From Treponema peruense (GTDB taxonomy: Bacteria; Spirochaetota; Spirochaetia; Treponematales; Treponemataceae), in NCBI RefSeq assembly GCF_016117655.1, contig NZ_CP064936.1, positions 1,798,001 through 1,862,000 on the forward strand: a stretch of 64,000 nt of DNA, read 5' to 3'. A model generated the notes under the pieces. The model was not told where the DNA came from, searched no databases, and saw only the letters and a program-made list of their open reading frames with translations. Shown here in pieces: positions 24,509-33,368 of the stretch. Within the stretch, counting starts at the first letter, position 1; every line of letters begins with the position of its first letter. The position numbers and the translations under genes were made by a program.

Positions 24509-26086
24509 TCAATTCTTCTTGAAAAAGCGTGCACTCATAGCATAGTCCACAGGAACCTTCATTGTAAGAAGATTTGTGTGGTCAAATGCAGGGCTTGTCC
24601 TGACGCTTACAACTTCTGCATCACATACGGGTTTTCCGCTTCTGTCCAAAGCCGTTCCTTTGTCTCCGGCGACAGGAAGAGGCAGGAACTCGTACGGAAG
24701 TGTTACACTTGCGAATCCGCTTTCAAAACTTTCGTTTACCAAAAATATTGCCTGACCCGAACATGAAGCTACGCACAAACCGCAGCCTGTACACGGGGAA
24801 GGATTTTCTACCTGCGGAAGAGCCGTAATGCACGAACCTATTTTTATGCAGTGTTTGGCACAGGCGTCCTGACACGGATTGCACGGAATATTCTGCGTAC
24901 ATTCTATTACAGGATGAATTCCTTTCTGAACAGTAACTCCGGGGAAGCGCCCGATTTCATCTGCAGCAACAAATCCTTTTGTAAGAAGATTCATTGAAAC
25001 AGGAATTCCTTCATCAGTTTTTTCTATAAGTTTTCCCTTGTTTCCGGGAGCAAACATTCCCTGTCTCAAAGAATCAAGATCTGCAGCAAAGTCAGATTCT
25101 GATTTTTTCATTGAATCTTCATCTGTGTATCCAAGACGGAATGCAGCACGGAGTCCTGCCATGCGTCCCTTGATCATAGCAGAACTTGCTTCTTCAATTC
25201 CTGAAACATCACCTGCAGCAAAAATACACGGAACAGAAGTTTCACCGTATTCATCCACAATCGGAACCTGACCGCCGCGGCGCGGATTGTCTTCCATCTT
25301 TACTCCTGCCATTTTCAAAAGCTGACTCATCGGAGAAAGACCGACTGCAACACAAATTGTATCTACATCAAAATGCTTTTCTGTTCCGGGAATAATTTTA
25401 AAATGTTCGTCGACCTGTCCAATAACAACACCAGTTACACAGTCTGTTCCTTCTGCCTTTTTGATTGTGTGCGAAAGATAAAACGGAACTCCTGTACGCG
25501 CAACCTTTGCTGCATGGACTCCATAACCGCCGATTCTTGGAGCCGCATCTACAAGGGCAACAACTTCACATCCGGCCTGAAGAAGCTGGAAGCTTACAAC
25601 AAGACCTACGTTTCCGCTTCCGAGCATAAGTACTTTTGATCCGGGCTTAACGCCGTGAAGGTTCATCATAGTCTGGGCAGCACCGGCTCCAATTACTCCA
25701 GGAAGTGTCCATCCGTCAAACGGAACCATATTCTCTGAAGCTCCGGTTGCGATTATTATGCTGTCACCCCTGTAATGGCAGATTTGTCCGTCGTGGTTTA
25801 CCGTAACTTCATTATTAAGATACATTCCGGTTACGGTAGAATCGAGCTGAACTTTTACTCCTGCATCAGATGCTTCCTTAAGAAGCTGTTCACCGATTTT
25901 GAATCCGCGTATTTTTGCCTTGTGTTCCTTGCTTCCGAAGAATTTATGTATCTGCTTGAAAAGCTGTCCACCGGGTCTGTGGTTTTCATCAAATACAATT
26001 ACAGACATTCCGCGGCCGGCTGCTTCTATTGCGGCAGAAAGACCTGCTGGTCCTGCACCGACTACAATAAGATTATATCTTTCCAT
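24509..26086 (-). CDS. HcnB-like FAD/NAD(P)-disulfide-type oxidoreductase with [4Fe-4S] ferredoxin domain
   Basis: Residues ~1-330 form a two-dinucleotide-fold flavoprotein (IVVGAGPAGLSAA, VLMLGSGNVGLVVS, CIFAAGDVSG). Residues ~390-445 carry two ferredoxin-like cysteine groups (NPCQDACAKHC and CTGCGLCVASCSG). This matches the alpha subunit of proline/hydroxyproline/opine/sarcosine dehydrogenases and HcnB, enlarged by a 2x[4Fe-4S] module. The complex probably feeds electrons from an amine or imino acid to a carrier. It follows the HcnA-like gene by 10 nt and precedes the BFD gene. Confidence 0.88.
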   Translation of the reverse strand: MERYNLIVVGAGPAGLSAAIEAAGRGMSVIVFDENHRPGGQLFKQIHKFFGSKEHKAKIRGFKIGEQLLKEASDAGVKVQLDSTVTGMYLNNEVTVNHDGQICHYRGDSIIIATGASENMVPFDGWTLPGVIGAGAAQTMMNLHGVKPGSKVLMLGSGNVGLVVSFQLLQAGCEVVALVDAAPRIGGYGVHAAKVARTGVPFYLSHTIKKAEGTDCVTGVVIGQVDEHFKIIPGTEKHFDVDTICVAVGLSPMSQLLKMAGVKMEDNPRRGGQVPIVDEYGETSVPCIFAAGDVSGIEEASSAMIKGRMAGLRAAFRLGYTDEDSMKKSESDFAADLDSLRQGMFAPGNKGKLIEKTDEGIPVSMNLLTKGFVAADEIGRFPGVTVQKGIHPVIECTQNIPCNPCQDACAKHCIKIGSCITALPQVENPSPCTGCGLCVASCSGQAIFLVNESFESGFASVTLPYEFLPLPVAGDKGTALDRSGKPVCDAEVVSVRTSPAFDHTNLLTMKVPVDYAMSARFFKKN

Positions 26087-26096
26087 ATCAATTCAC

Positions 26097-26414
26097 CTAC
26101 CAGTTTTTTTTATCAGAAGCTCCGTACTGGGTCTGAACTTTCATTCCGGCCTTAAGCGGAGTCACGCAGGTTCTTGTATTGGGTTTACCGTCTACAATCA
26201 TAACGCAGTCTGTACATCTTCCAATGGCACAGAAAATTCCGCGCGGAAGATGGAACCTTGATGTATAGCGGTGTACCAAAACACCGTCTGCCCTTAACGC
26301 AGCTGCAATAGGTTCGCCTTCATAGCCCTGCATTTCTTTTCCGTCAAGCGTAAAAGTAACGAGAGCGCCCTTCTCTGGTTTTCCTAAAATTGGATGCTCT
26401 GTAATTCTTTCCAT
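26097..26414 (-). CDS. HcnA-like [2Fe-2S] ferredoxin subunit
   Basis: The 105-residue protein has the plant-type ferredoxin arrangement of small dehydrogenase subunits: VTFTLDGKEMQGYEGEPIAAAL, then cysteines in FCAIGRCTDCVMIV and RTCVTPL (C-x4-C-x2-C-x11-C). It is the first gene of the oxidoreductase operon. AGAGG precedes the ATG. A likely promoter, TTTCAA-17-TATAAA, sits about 70 bp upstream, divergent from the OCD-family promoter. Confidence 0.9.
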   Translation of the reverse strand: MERITEHPILGKPEKGALVTFTLDGKEMQGYEGEPIAAALRADGVLVHRYTSRFHLPRGIFCAIGRCTDCVMIVDGKPNTRTCVTPLKAGMKVQTQYGASDKKNW

Positions 26415-26546
26415 ATGTAACCTCTGTTCAAAACCGGTAACTGCCGGATGTTGAAAATAATTTACAGCAAGCAGATATTTTTATATTGTAAAAAAAAGAA
26501 CTTTGAAATAATTTTCACAGCATTGTTTTTTTTGTAAAAATCGGAA

Positions 26547-26642
26547 TTGACTTTTTTTTATACCGGAATATGATTTTATAAAAAGGTAAAGGTGCCAAAA
26601 GTGTATGCAAAACATGCGCTTAGGGCACCTTTATTTTTTATT
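26547..26642 (+). promoter_or_regulatory. Promoter plus terminator hairpin in the leader of the OCD-family gene
   Basis: TTGACT (26547-26552), 16-nt spacer, TATGAT (26569-26574). From about +8 a long hairpin forms: AAAGGTGCC (26588-26596) with GGGCACCTTT (26623-26632), inner AAGTGTATG with CATGCGCTT, loop AAAA. U-rich runs follow, then GGAGG (26649-26653) and ATG 26660. It looks like an intrinsic terminator placed before the gene, i.e. an attenuator. Confidence 0.7.
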
Positions 26643-26659
26643 TTTTTTGGAGGAATAAA

Positions 26660-27814
26660 ATGGGATTCGAATCAGAATATCCGAAAGTAGATTTTCTTTA
26701 TTTAAGTGAAAAGGATATGATTGCAGCCGGTGTCGAAAATATGGGTGCATGCATTGACACCATGGAAGAACTTTTTTCTTTAATAGGAAAAGGTGATTAC
26801 AGAATGGGAGGAGCCAACGGAAACGAGCACGGACTAAAAATGAGTTTTCCAGAAAAAAGCGACATTCCCGGTTTTCCTGTAAACGGACCCGACTACCGCT
26901 TTATGGCAATGCCCGCTTATGTAGGCGGATCCTTCAAAATGTGCGGCGTAAAATGTTACGGTTCAAACCAGACAAACCGCGGCAAAGGACTGCCCCGCTC
27001 GGTTCTTATGCTTACACTCATGGACTATGAAACAGGAGCACCGCGCGCCTACATGTCTGCAAACCTTTTGAGTTCAATGAGAACAGGTGCTGTTCCTGGA
27101 CTCGGTGTAAGATATCTTTCTGTAAAGGAACCCGAAGTTGCTTCAATAATAGGCCCCGGTGTTATGGGAAGAACTGCGATCATGGCAATTACCGCAGAAA
27201 AGCCTTCTGTAAAAACAGTTAAAATCAAAGGACGCGGAAAAAAGGGAATTGAAGATTTTATTTCTTTCTGCAAGGAAAGATGTCCTTCAATAACATCCTT
27301 TGAAGTCTGTGACACAATTGAAGACGCTGCAAAAGATTCTGACATAATTTATTTTGGAACAACCAATGCGGCAAAGTTTGAAGACAATCCTTACCTTAAC
27401 GCTTCATGGATAAAACCCGGTGCACTTGTAATAAGCACAAGCGCACTTCTTATGGATGAAGAATTTCTTTCTGATACATCAAAATGCAAACTCGTAAGTG
27501 ATGACTACAAAATGTATGAAGGCTGGGGAAAAGGAAAGGAAGCACCGACACAAAAAACTGTTTCTACACTTATAGGAATGGCCTTTTATGATGCAGTCGC
27601 TGCAGGAAAAATAAAGGAAAGTGATGTAACTGATATAGGCGATATTGTAAACAAAGTAAAGGCAGGACGAGACAATGAAAACCAGATTATAGTTTATGCT
27701 GTCGGCGGAATGCCAACAGAAGATGTAGCCTGGGGATGCAGAATGCTTGAAAATGCAAAAAAGAACGATATAGGAACAAAGCTCACCCTCTGGGACAAAC
27801 CTGAATGGGTATGA
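26660..27814 (+). CDS. Ornithine cyclodeaminase/mu-crystallin family protein
   Basis: The 384-residue protein shows the family NAD(P)-binding core (ASIIGPGVMGRTAIM, then SDIIYFGTTNA) and ANLLSSMRTGAV, the conserved substrate-binding stretch. Family members deaminate ornithine to proline, reduce cyclic imino acids (Pyr2C/Pip2C) or act on opines. Being divergent from an HcnABC-like dehydrogenase suggests it handles the product or substrate of that complex. It is ~50 residues longer than typical OCD. Some databases may label close relatives as an amine oxidase subunit; I cannot confirm this. It ends at a strong hairpin terminator. Confidence 0.85.
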   Translation: MGFESEYPKVDFLYLSEKDMIAAGVENMGACIDTMEELFSLIGKGDYRMGGANGNEHGLKMSFPEKSDIPGFPVNGPDYRFMAMPAYVGGSFKMCGVKCYGSNQTNRGKGLPRSVLMLTLMDYETGAPRAYMSANLLSSMRTGAVPGLGVRYLSVKEPEVASIIGPGVMGRTAIMAITAEKPSVKTVKIKGRGKKGIEDFISFCKERCPSITSFEVCDTIEDAAKDSDIIYFGTTNAAKFEDNPYLNASWIKPGALVISTSALLMDEEFLSDTSKCKLVSDDYKMYEGWGKGKEAPTQKTVSTLIGMAFYDAVAAGKIKESDVTDIGDIVNKVKAGRDNENQIIVYAVGGMPTEDVAWGCRMLENAKKNDIGTKLTLWDKPEWV

Positions 27815-27826
27815 TAATAAAGTAGA

Positions 27827-27873
27827 GGCTGTCTTAGAAGTTATCCAACACTTCATAAGAACAGCCCCTTTTT
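27827..27873 (+). terminator. Hairpin terminator and left copy of a 29-nt inverted repeat
   Basis: GGCTGT...CTTA...GAAGT (27827-27841) pairs with ACTTC...TAAG...ACAGCC (27850-27866), followed by CC and five T's. Bases 27827-27855 reappear as an exact reverse complement at 30559-30587. Confidence 0.8.
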
Positions 27874-27885
27874 AAGGAAATTGTT

Positions 27886-30285
27886 TTATTCAAATTTAAT
27901 CATTTTAATTCCAGGCCAATCGTTATTATTCCAAAATTCAGGTTCATAAGTTGTTGTACCATCTTCGTTTGTTACTTCAACTAGATTAGTACCAGAAGTC
28001 CATAAATATGCATACGGTGTTTCTGGAAGTTCTGAACAGAAGTAAAGTCTTATAAAACCTTCAGCAGGTTTTTCAGTTGGATTGTCTGTTCTTTCAGAAA
28101 CAACAGATTGATATTTAAGATTTCCGTATTCATCATATCCATACGAATCCCCGAATTTAAAGCAATAAACTGATTTATCTGTTAATTCAAAATAGGCGTC
28201 ATTAGATTGTATTCCATTATTATTATTGAATATATATTTTAATCCTGTAGCACCTTCTGGTAAAAGTGATCTATCTACATCAATGTAATACCAAGGGTTA
28301 GTATAAGTTACATCAACTTTGCAATCATCTGTTAGAGAAAACTTTGCGACAACAGATTCAGATTTTGGATTTTTGAAATACAGTTTATCTTCTCCATCTT
28401 CATTTTGACTTTGAATAAGCAAACTACCATCATTTGGCATTTTAAATTCTATTGGGTAAAGGTTTAAACTGCTCCAAGGATCGTAGACTTTAGGAAGATT
28501 TGTATCTGCATACAGTAAAACAAAATATACTTCACCATTACCAGGAATAGTTATTGAATCTAATTTTTCTGTTACAGTCCATTTATCATTTATATGACCT
28601 GCAAAATACAAAGAAGTAGAAGGATACTTACTTAAATATTCTTCTTTTGTAGTTTTAGTAGTTTGTATGTTTTCAATTGTAAGATTACATTTTTTATTTG
28701 GTAAAAATGAAATATATGGAATTCTAAAAGTTTCTTCCTTGATCTGAAATGAATGAACAAAGAAATCAATTTTTGTTTTTTCTCCAGCTTTAAGAGTTAT
28801 TTTATCTGAACCAGTACTATCTGTTATATTATTACCAACATGTGTCCATATACCTAATTCACCTTCTGCAAGATCTACATCACTTGTTATTTCAAAGTTT
28901 ATTTCATAACTTTCTCCGCAGTCTAATTCATTTTTGCTTAAAATAATATCTGAACCACGTTGAAATTTGTCTTTAACGTCTTTGGTAAATTCAAATTTTG
29001 CTCCATTTGAAGTACCGGTAGCTGACATATTTTCCAAATCATCTTCATTATTAGCCCAACAGGCTACAGGTAAAGCATCTTCATCTATAGGGTTAATTTT
29101 GAAGTTTTTTGCATAAACAACTTCAGCACATCCTATTGCCACTAAAAATTCGCCTTTTATCCAGCCTTTATTTCCAATTGTTCCAGTTTCTACTGTATAT
29201 GTTTTATATTCTGTTCCGAGTTTAAAATATTTACCACTAGCAGGAGATGTTGACTTAGAATCTTTTGCACTTAAAAAAACAAGACTTTCTTTGTTTGATT
29301 TAAGATCCACACTTATCTGATAATTTTTGTTACTTTCTACCGGAAGTTTTTCTTTTGTATATATACATTTATTCCATACATTATTATTAAAAGCTTCTGC
29401 GTTTGTATTTTTAATTACAAATTCATTATCACTTTTTTCAACAGTAACTTTTTCTTTATCTGAAGATTCAAAATCTAATTTTGAATAGAAAATATTTTTT
29501 TCAAGTTCTTCTTTTTCTGCGTCTGTAAGTGTTGCATCTTTTATTTCACTTGTATCGGCTGCGCTGCCGTCTTCGTTTTTAAGGTTTGCTTTAATTATGC
29601 TGTCTGCTGAATTGATTTTAACAGTTGCAGTAATTGAAATTGTTGCGCTTGAAGATTCTTGTGCAGCAATTTTTTCTATTACGACATTTCCGGCAAGTTC
29701 AAGTTTTGTTACACCTGGATTAATAATCACATTTTCAAATGAACTGCCTGTTTCTGCGTCAAGTTTACAATCGGCAAAAATCAAAGTGTTTTTTACAGAA
29801 GTTGTGTCATTGTTTTTAAGAACAATTCTTACATCTTTTTTTTGAACTATAAGTTTTAAAACTGTAGTATTTTCTATATGGATTGAATTTGCTCCACCGC
29901 CATTTACATTGATTATATCAATTTCATTACAATTAACTACTGAAAAATCTCCGTCGCCAACTTCTGCTGCAACATTAATGTTTGAAATATTCTTCATTTT
30001 TTCAAACTTAACACCTGTTGCTTTTACAGTAAAAGTTGCGTTCTTTAAATCTCCATTTTTAATCGTAAGAGCTTTGTCAATTGTGTAAGAACCATTGTCC
30101 GTTACAGAAAGTTTTTCGCTTTCCAAATCGATTGTAGTTCCTGGTTCTGCAGATTGAAGTCTGCTTTGTAAGGTTACGGTTTGATTCTGAGGGGGTGTGT
30201 TTTGATTGTTATCAGAATCGGAAGGGTTGTTTTGGCAGGAAGCTAAAAGAGCTGCTGTCAACGCAATAAATAAAAATTTTTTCAT
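27886..30285 (-). CDS. Surface lipoprotein with beta-helix and carbohydrate-binding-like modules, probably phase-variable
   Basis: The N-terminus FIALTAALLASCQNN is a lipoprotein signal with Cys at ~17. Residues ~35-260 repeat short Asn/Asp/Ile strands typical of a parallel beta-helix. Two middle regions (~290-400, ~420-560) resemble CBM4/9-type jelly rolls (NYQISVDLKSN; SYEINFEITSD). The C-terminus has AYLW...NNDWPGIKMIKFE, a pattern of starch-binding CBM26-like modules. Glycan or host binding is inferred. The gene is clearly more AT-rich than its neighbours, sits inside a 29-nt inverted repeat pair, and has a poly-G promoter, together suggesting acquisition and on/off expression. GGAGA precedes the ATG. 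Confidence 0.8.
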   Translation of the reverse strand: MKKFLFIALTAALLASCQNNPSDSDNNQNTPPQNQTVTLQSRLQSAEPGTTIDLESEKLSVTDNGSYTIDKALTIKNGDLKNATFTVKATGVKFEKMKNISNINVAAEVGDGDFSVVNCNEIDIINVNGGGANSIHIENTTVLKLIVQKKDVRIVLKNNDTTSVKNTLIFADCKLDAETGSSFENVIINPGVTKLELAGNVVIEKIAAQESSSATISITATVKINSADSIIKANLKNEDGSAADTSEIKDATLTDAEKEELEKNIFYSKLDFESSDKEKVTVEKSDNEFVIKNTNAEAFNNNVWNKCIYTKEKLPVESNKNYQISVDLKSNKESLVFLSAKDSKSTSPASGKYFKLGTEYKTYTVETGTIGNKGWIKGEFLVAIGCAEVVYAKNFKINPIDEDALPVACWANNEDDLENMSATGTSNGAKFEFTKDVKDKFQRGSDIILSKNELDCGESYEINFEITSDVDLAEGELGIWTHVGNNITDSTGSDKITLKAGEKTKIDFFVHSFQIKEETFRIPYISFLPNKKCNLTIENIQTTKTTKEEYLSKYPSTSLYFAGHINDKWTVTEKLDSITIPGNGEVYFVLLYADTNLPKVYDPWSSLNLYPIEFKMPNDGSLLIQSQNEDGEDKLYFKNPKSESVVAKFSLTDDCKVDVTYTNPWYYIDVDRSLLPEGATGLKYIFNNNNGIQSNDAYFELTDKSVYCFKFGDSYGYDEYGNLKYQSVVSERTDNPTEKPAEGFIRLYFCSELPETPYAYLWTSGTNLVEVTNEDGTTTYEPEFWNNNDWPGIKMIKFE

Positions 30286-30316
30286 TTTTTTATATCTCCG
30301 TTAATAAAGTTAATTA

Positions 30317-30346
30317 ATCTTACCCCCCCCCACTTCACTTTGTCAA
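30317..30346 (-). promoter_or_regulatory. Promoter with (G)9 tract in the -35/-10 spacer
   Basis: Minus strand TTGACA (30346-30341), an 18-nt spacer ending in nine G's (30331-30323), then TAAGAT (30322-30317). Gain or loss of G's would change the spacer from the optimum and so alter expression of the lipoprotein. Confidence 0.85.
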
Positions 30347-30613
30347 TATTTTTATTTACATTTACAAAAGTTATTTTTTCAGAAATATTTTTTTCAATAA
30401 AAAAGGGGCTGTCTCAAAAGTACGAGAATGTAATGGGGATTATTGATGCTTGGTTATGATTTTAAGCAAATTGCAAGACTGAGCTAAGAAACCAACGAAC
30501 AGGGAAAAGTCGATTTCTGAAAAAAAGGATTTTGAAATGAAAAAAAAGGCTGTCCTTTTGAAGTGTTGGATAACTTCTAAGACAGCCCCACTTTATTTGC
30601 AAGTTTCAGTTTG
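30347..30613. repeat. Intergenic stretch with GGCTGTC repeats, no gene
   Basis: It contains GGCTGTCTCAAAA (30407-30419; also at 21864-21876) and the right copy of the 29-nt inverted repeat (30559-30587), itself a hairpin (GGCTGTC 30548-30554 with GACAGCC 30581-30587). No open frame of note; about 120 bp between them shows nothing I can identify and may be decayed mobile DNA. Confidence 0.6.
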
Positions 30614-30979
30614 CTAAAACTTGTACAAATTAAGAACTTGTGCAGGTAAATTAAAAAATAATTCATCTTCGATAACATCGATTCCGGCTCCCTTGATCCA
30701 TTTTTCATCAAGGGCACGAACCAGTGCTTTTTCGTCAACGACAGAACCTCGTGCAGTATTAATCAGAAACACATTTAAGGCTGCCTGAAGATTGCATTAC
30801 TTCTTCGGTAACCTGATCATATTCAACCACGAGTCCGTCATAATTTTTTACACATTCATACAGGGGTTTGTCGCGGCCTTTTATTTCTTTAAGTTCAAGT
30901 CCGCTTACACCCCATTTCAAAAATAGCGAATTCTCATAGTCAAGATTGTATCAATATTGTAGTAGAGAACTTTCTCCAT
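30614..30979 (-). pseudogene. Decayed D-isomer-specific 2-hydroxyacid dehydrogenase
   Basis: From ATG 30979 the frame gives MEKVLYYN..., shifts once near 30940, then continues as KWGVSGLELKEIKGR and [17 protein letters not shown]. After a junction near 30780-30792 it resumes with [20 protein letters not shown] and [12 protein letters not shown], the NAD-domain C-terminus of the family, and stops at 30614. Only ~115 of ~330 codons remain; the middle, with the glycine-rich NAD loop, is deleted. It begins 3 nt after the cytidylate-kinase-like gene, so it was once in that operon. Confidence 0.85.
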
Positions 30980-30981
30980 AC

Positions 30982-31668
30982 TTAGTCCACATTGGCTTCG
31001 ATGCTTTCACCGGTAACAGTACGCTCCGGAATATCTATATCGGGGAACTTTTCGTGGAGAGCCTGCTCAATGATTTTTACGCAACCGTCTATTCCAAGGC
31101 GTGCACTGTTGAGTGTAAGATCGTAGTTTACAGGATTTGTCCAGTAGTTTCCGCCGGTATAATAGCTGTAGTATTCTGCGCGGTATTTGTCTGTTTCTGT
31201 AATTGAAATATCTGCTGTTTCGGCAGTAACGCCCATCTTTGCCATAATTCTGGGACGGCAGAAACTTCTTGGTGCTTCAATATAAATGCTGAATGTGCGT
31301 TCTGAATCTTTAAGAATCCAGTCGGCGGCTTTTCCTACAATTACGCAGCTTTCTGTTTTTGAAAGTTCCATGATAATCTGTTTTTCATATTCAAAAAGCT
31401 GGTCATCAGAAACAAACTTTCTGTGTTCGGGTTCGGGGTTTTTACGGCGCGGAAGACCTGAAAGAAGTGCAGAAAGTCCTTTTTTCTTGCTGTGAAGCCT
31501 TTCGTTGACTTCTTCAAAAAGCTGTCTGTCTATTCCGCTCATCTGTGAAGCAAGTGTGAGAATTCTGTTTTCGTAACAATGAATACCCAAATCTTTGGCA
31601 ACACGGCTTGCAATTTCTTTTCCGCCGGAACCGAATCCGCGGGCAACTGTAATTGTATAATTTTCCAT
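30982..31668 (-). CDS. Cytidylate-kinase-like family protein
   Basis: The 228-residue protein begins ITVARGFGSGGKEIASRVA, a P-loop NTPase motif of the Cytidylate_kin2 family (GxGxxGK-like), and has the helical lid region RIMAKMGVTAETADI and YRAEYYSYYTGGNYW. Family members are often encoded beside transporters but their substrates are unproven; CMP kinase activity should not be assumed. It is the fourth gene after the amino-acid ABC transporter genes in the same direction and precedes the dehydrogenase remnant. Confidence 0.8.
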   Translation of the reverse strand: MENYTITVARGFGSGGKEIASRVAKDLGIHCYENRILTLASQMSGIDRQLFEEVNERLHSKKKGLSALLSGLPRRKNPEPEHRKFVSDDQLFEYEKQIIMELSKTESCVIVGKAADWILKDSERTFSIYIEAPRSFCRPRIMAKMGVTAETADISITETDKYRAEYYSYYTGGNYWTNPVNYDLTLNSARLGIDGCVKIIEQALHEKFPDIDIPERTVTGESIEANVD

Positions 31669-31688
31669 TTTATTCCTCCATTAGTAAA

Positions 31689-32447
31689 TTAATTTTTGCG
31701 GTCCAAATCATTAATGTATCTTCCCAAAAATTCACGCATTCTGGCGGTTTTTGGATTTTTGAATATAACATCAGGAGTGTCGTTTTCTACAATGAATCCG
31801 TTGTCCATAAAAATTGTACGCGTAGAAACGTCACGGGCAAAAGCCATTTCGTGGGTAACAATCATCATTGTAAGACCTTCCTTTGCAAGTTCCTTCATTA
31901 CGTTAAGAACTTCGCCGACCATCTCGGGGTCAAGTGCAGATGTAGGTTCATCGAACAAAAGCATTTCGGGCTGCATCGTAAGTGCACGCGCAATTGCAAC
32001 ACGCTGTTTTTGTCCGCCGGAAAGCTGTGCCGGATGTGCATTGATATAAGGTGCCATTCCTACATGACGCAGATATTTTATTGCAAGAAATTCTGCTTCA
32101 TCTTTTTTCATCTTAAGAACTTTTGTTGTTCCTGCCATGCAGTTCTGCAGAACAGTCATGTTGTTGAACAGGTTGAATGACTGGAAAACCATTCCAACCT
32201 TCGTGCGGAATTTATTGAGTTCCTTTGAATTGGAACCGACTTCTTTACCGTCAAAAATTATTTTTCCTGCAGTCTTTGTTTCAAGACCGTTTATGCATCT
32301 GAGCATTGTAGACTTTCCCGAACCGGACGAGCCTATTACGCAGACAACTTCGCCTCTGTTGACGCAAAAATCAAGATCCTTAAGTACCTCATGAGAACCA
32401 AAGTTCTTTACAAGATGCTCTACCTTTAACAGCGGCTCCTTTTCCAT
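31689..32447 (-). CDS. Polar amino-acid ABC transporter, ATP-binding protein
   Basis: The Walker A is [14 protein letters not shown], the signature [15 protein letters not shown] and Walker [13 protein letters not shown], with the H-loop in IVTHEM. The overall sequence is GlnQ/HisP-like, energising uptake of polar amino acids. ATG at about 32447 ([13 protein letters not shown]) is used, with GGAGGAATAT upstream; the longer ORF overlaps the permease and begins at a TTG. With permease and binding protein it makes a complete importer. Confidence 0.92.
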   Translation of the reverse strand: MEKEPLLKVEHLVKNFGSHEVLKDLDFCVNRGEVVCVIGSSGSGKSTMLRCINGLETKTAGKIIFDGKEVGSNSKELNKFRTKVGMVFQSFNLFNNMTVLQNCMAGTTKVLKMKKDEAEFLAIKYLRHVGMAPYINAHPAQLSGGQKQRVAIARALTMQPEMLLFDEPTSALDPEMVGEVLNVMKELAKEGLTMMIVTHEMAFARDVSTRTIFMDNGFIVENDTPDVIFKNPKTARMREFLGRYINDLDRKN

Positions 32448-32484
32448 ATATTCCTCCAAAATACAATCGTAAAACTTGTGCCGC

Positions 32485-33237
32485 CTATTCAGCGCTGTCG
32501 CCCATGTACTGGACTGCAAGCTCATAGTCTTTCTGCTCAAACGCTTTCTTTTCTACAGACTTTAGTATCTTTGTGAACACCGAGCAGATAATGAAATAGA
32601 AAATTGCACAGATTATATAAGACTCAAAGTATCTGTAATAAATTCCCGCGGCACTCTTTGTTGCAAAGTACAGTTCGTAAACACCAATGACGTTCAATAC
32701 TGATGTCATCTTTAAGTTGGTCAAAAACTGGTTTACCATTTCGGGAACTATATTTCTGAAAGCCTGGGGTAGAATTACGCAGAACATTGTCTTTGTGTGA
32801 CTCATGCCCAGTGCAAAACCGCCTTCAAGCTGGCCCTTGTCTATTGAAATGATTCCGCCGCGGACAGTTTCTGCCATGTATGCGCCGGTATTCATCATGA
32901 GTACGATAAGCGATGCCAGAAACGGAGAAATATCTATTCCGGAATTTTTAAGGCCGTAATAAAAAACCATAGCCTGAACCATCATAGGAGTTCCGCGGAA
33001 TACAGCAACAAAAGCCGAGCACAGGGGCTTAAGAACCCTGAACACAATTTTTCTTCCTATTCCGTCTCCTTTGGCAATAGGGGTTGCCTGAACAAGACCA
33101 ATGGCAAATCCTAAAATGTATCCCAATATAGTTCCTAAAATGGCAATCTCAAGGGTAAGAACTGTTCCTTTCAAAAAATAGTTCCAGTAGTTCTTGAATA
33201 TGTACCATAGCCAGTAAAGCAAACCTTGATTGTTCAT
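32485..33237 (-). CDS. Polar amino-acid ABC transporter, permease
   Basis: The 250-residue HisM/GlnP-type membrane protein has an N-terminal helix ([21 protein letters not shown]), further helices ([21 protein letters not shown]), and the EAA-like loop [20 protein letters not shown] that docks on the ATPase. One permease gene only is present, so the channel is probably a homodimer. A hairpin-rich ~130-nt spacer separates it from the binding-protein gene, which could lower its expression relative to the binding protein. Confidence 0.92.
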   Translation of the reverse strand: MNNQGLLYWLWYIFKNYWNYFLKGTVLTLEIAILGTILGYILGFAIGLVQATPIAKGDGIGRKIVFRVLKPLCSAFVAVFRGTPMMVQAMVFYYGLKNSGIDISPFLASLIVLMMNTGAYMAETVRGGIISIDKGQLEGGFALGMSHTKTMFCVILPQAFRNIVPEMVNQFLTNLKMTSVLNVIGVYELYFATKSAAGIYYRYFESYIICAIFYFIICSVFTKILKSVEKKAFEQKDYELAVQYMGDSAE

Positions 33238-33257
33238 AGTAAAATCCTAAGCTGTTA

Positions 33258-33360
33258 AATAATTTGCACTCCAGGGTCTTAGGGCGGTAAGCCCTAGGAG
33301 ATGGGGGTGTGGAGGCAACGAAGTGCCGACCAGGGGGAAGGCTTTCCCCATCCCCCTTAT
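33258..33360 (-). repeat. GC-rich multi-hairpin intergenic element
   Basis: CTTAGGGC (33278-33285) pairs with GCCCTAGG (33291-33298), and GGGGAA with TTCCCC within 33333-33350; GATGGGGG and CCATCCCCC lie at the outer part. GC content stands out against the flanks. It sits between the binding-protein and permease genes, like REP-type elements that set transcript stability. Confidence 0.55.
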
Positions 33361-33368
33361 TCTGAACA

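Noticed and set aside
22887-26414. Hydrogen cyanide synthase hcnABC
   Set aside because: The subunits are shared by proline, hydroxyproline, opine and sarcosine dehydrogenases; the separate BFD protein, the [4Fe-4S] domain and the importer do not fit cyanide synthase.
27840-27850. TTATCCAACA resembles a DnaA box
   Set aside because: The DnaA box is TTATCCACA; here one base is inserted, it is part of a terminator hairpin, and no cluster or dnaA/dnaN context exists.
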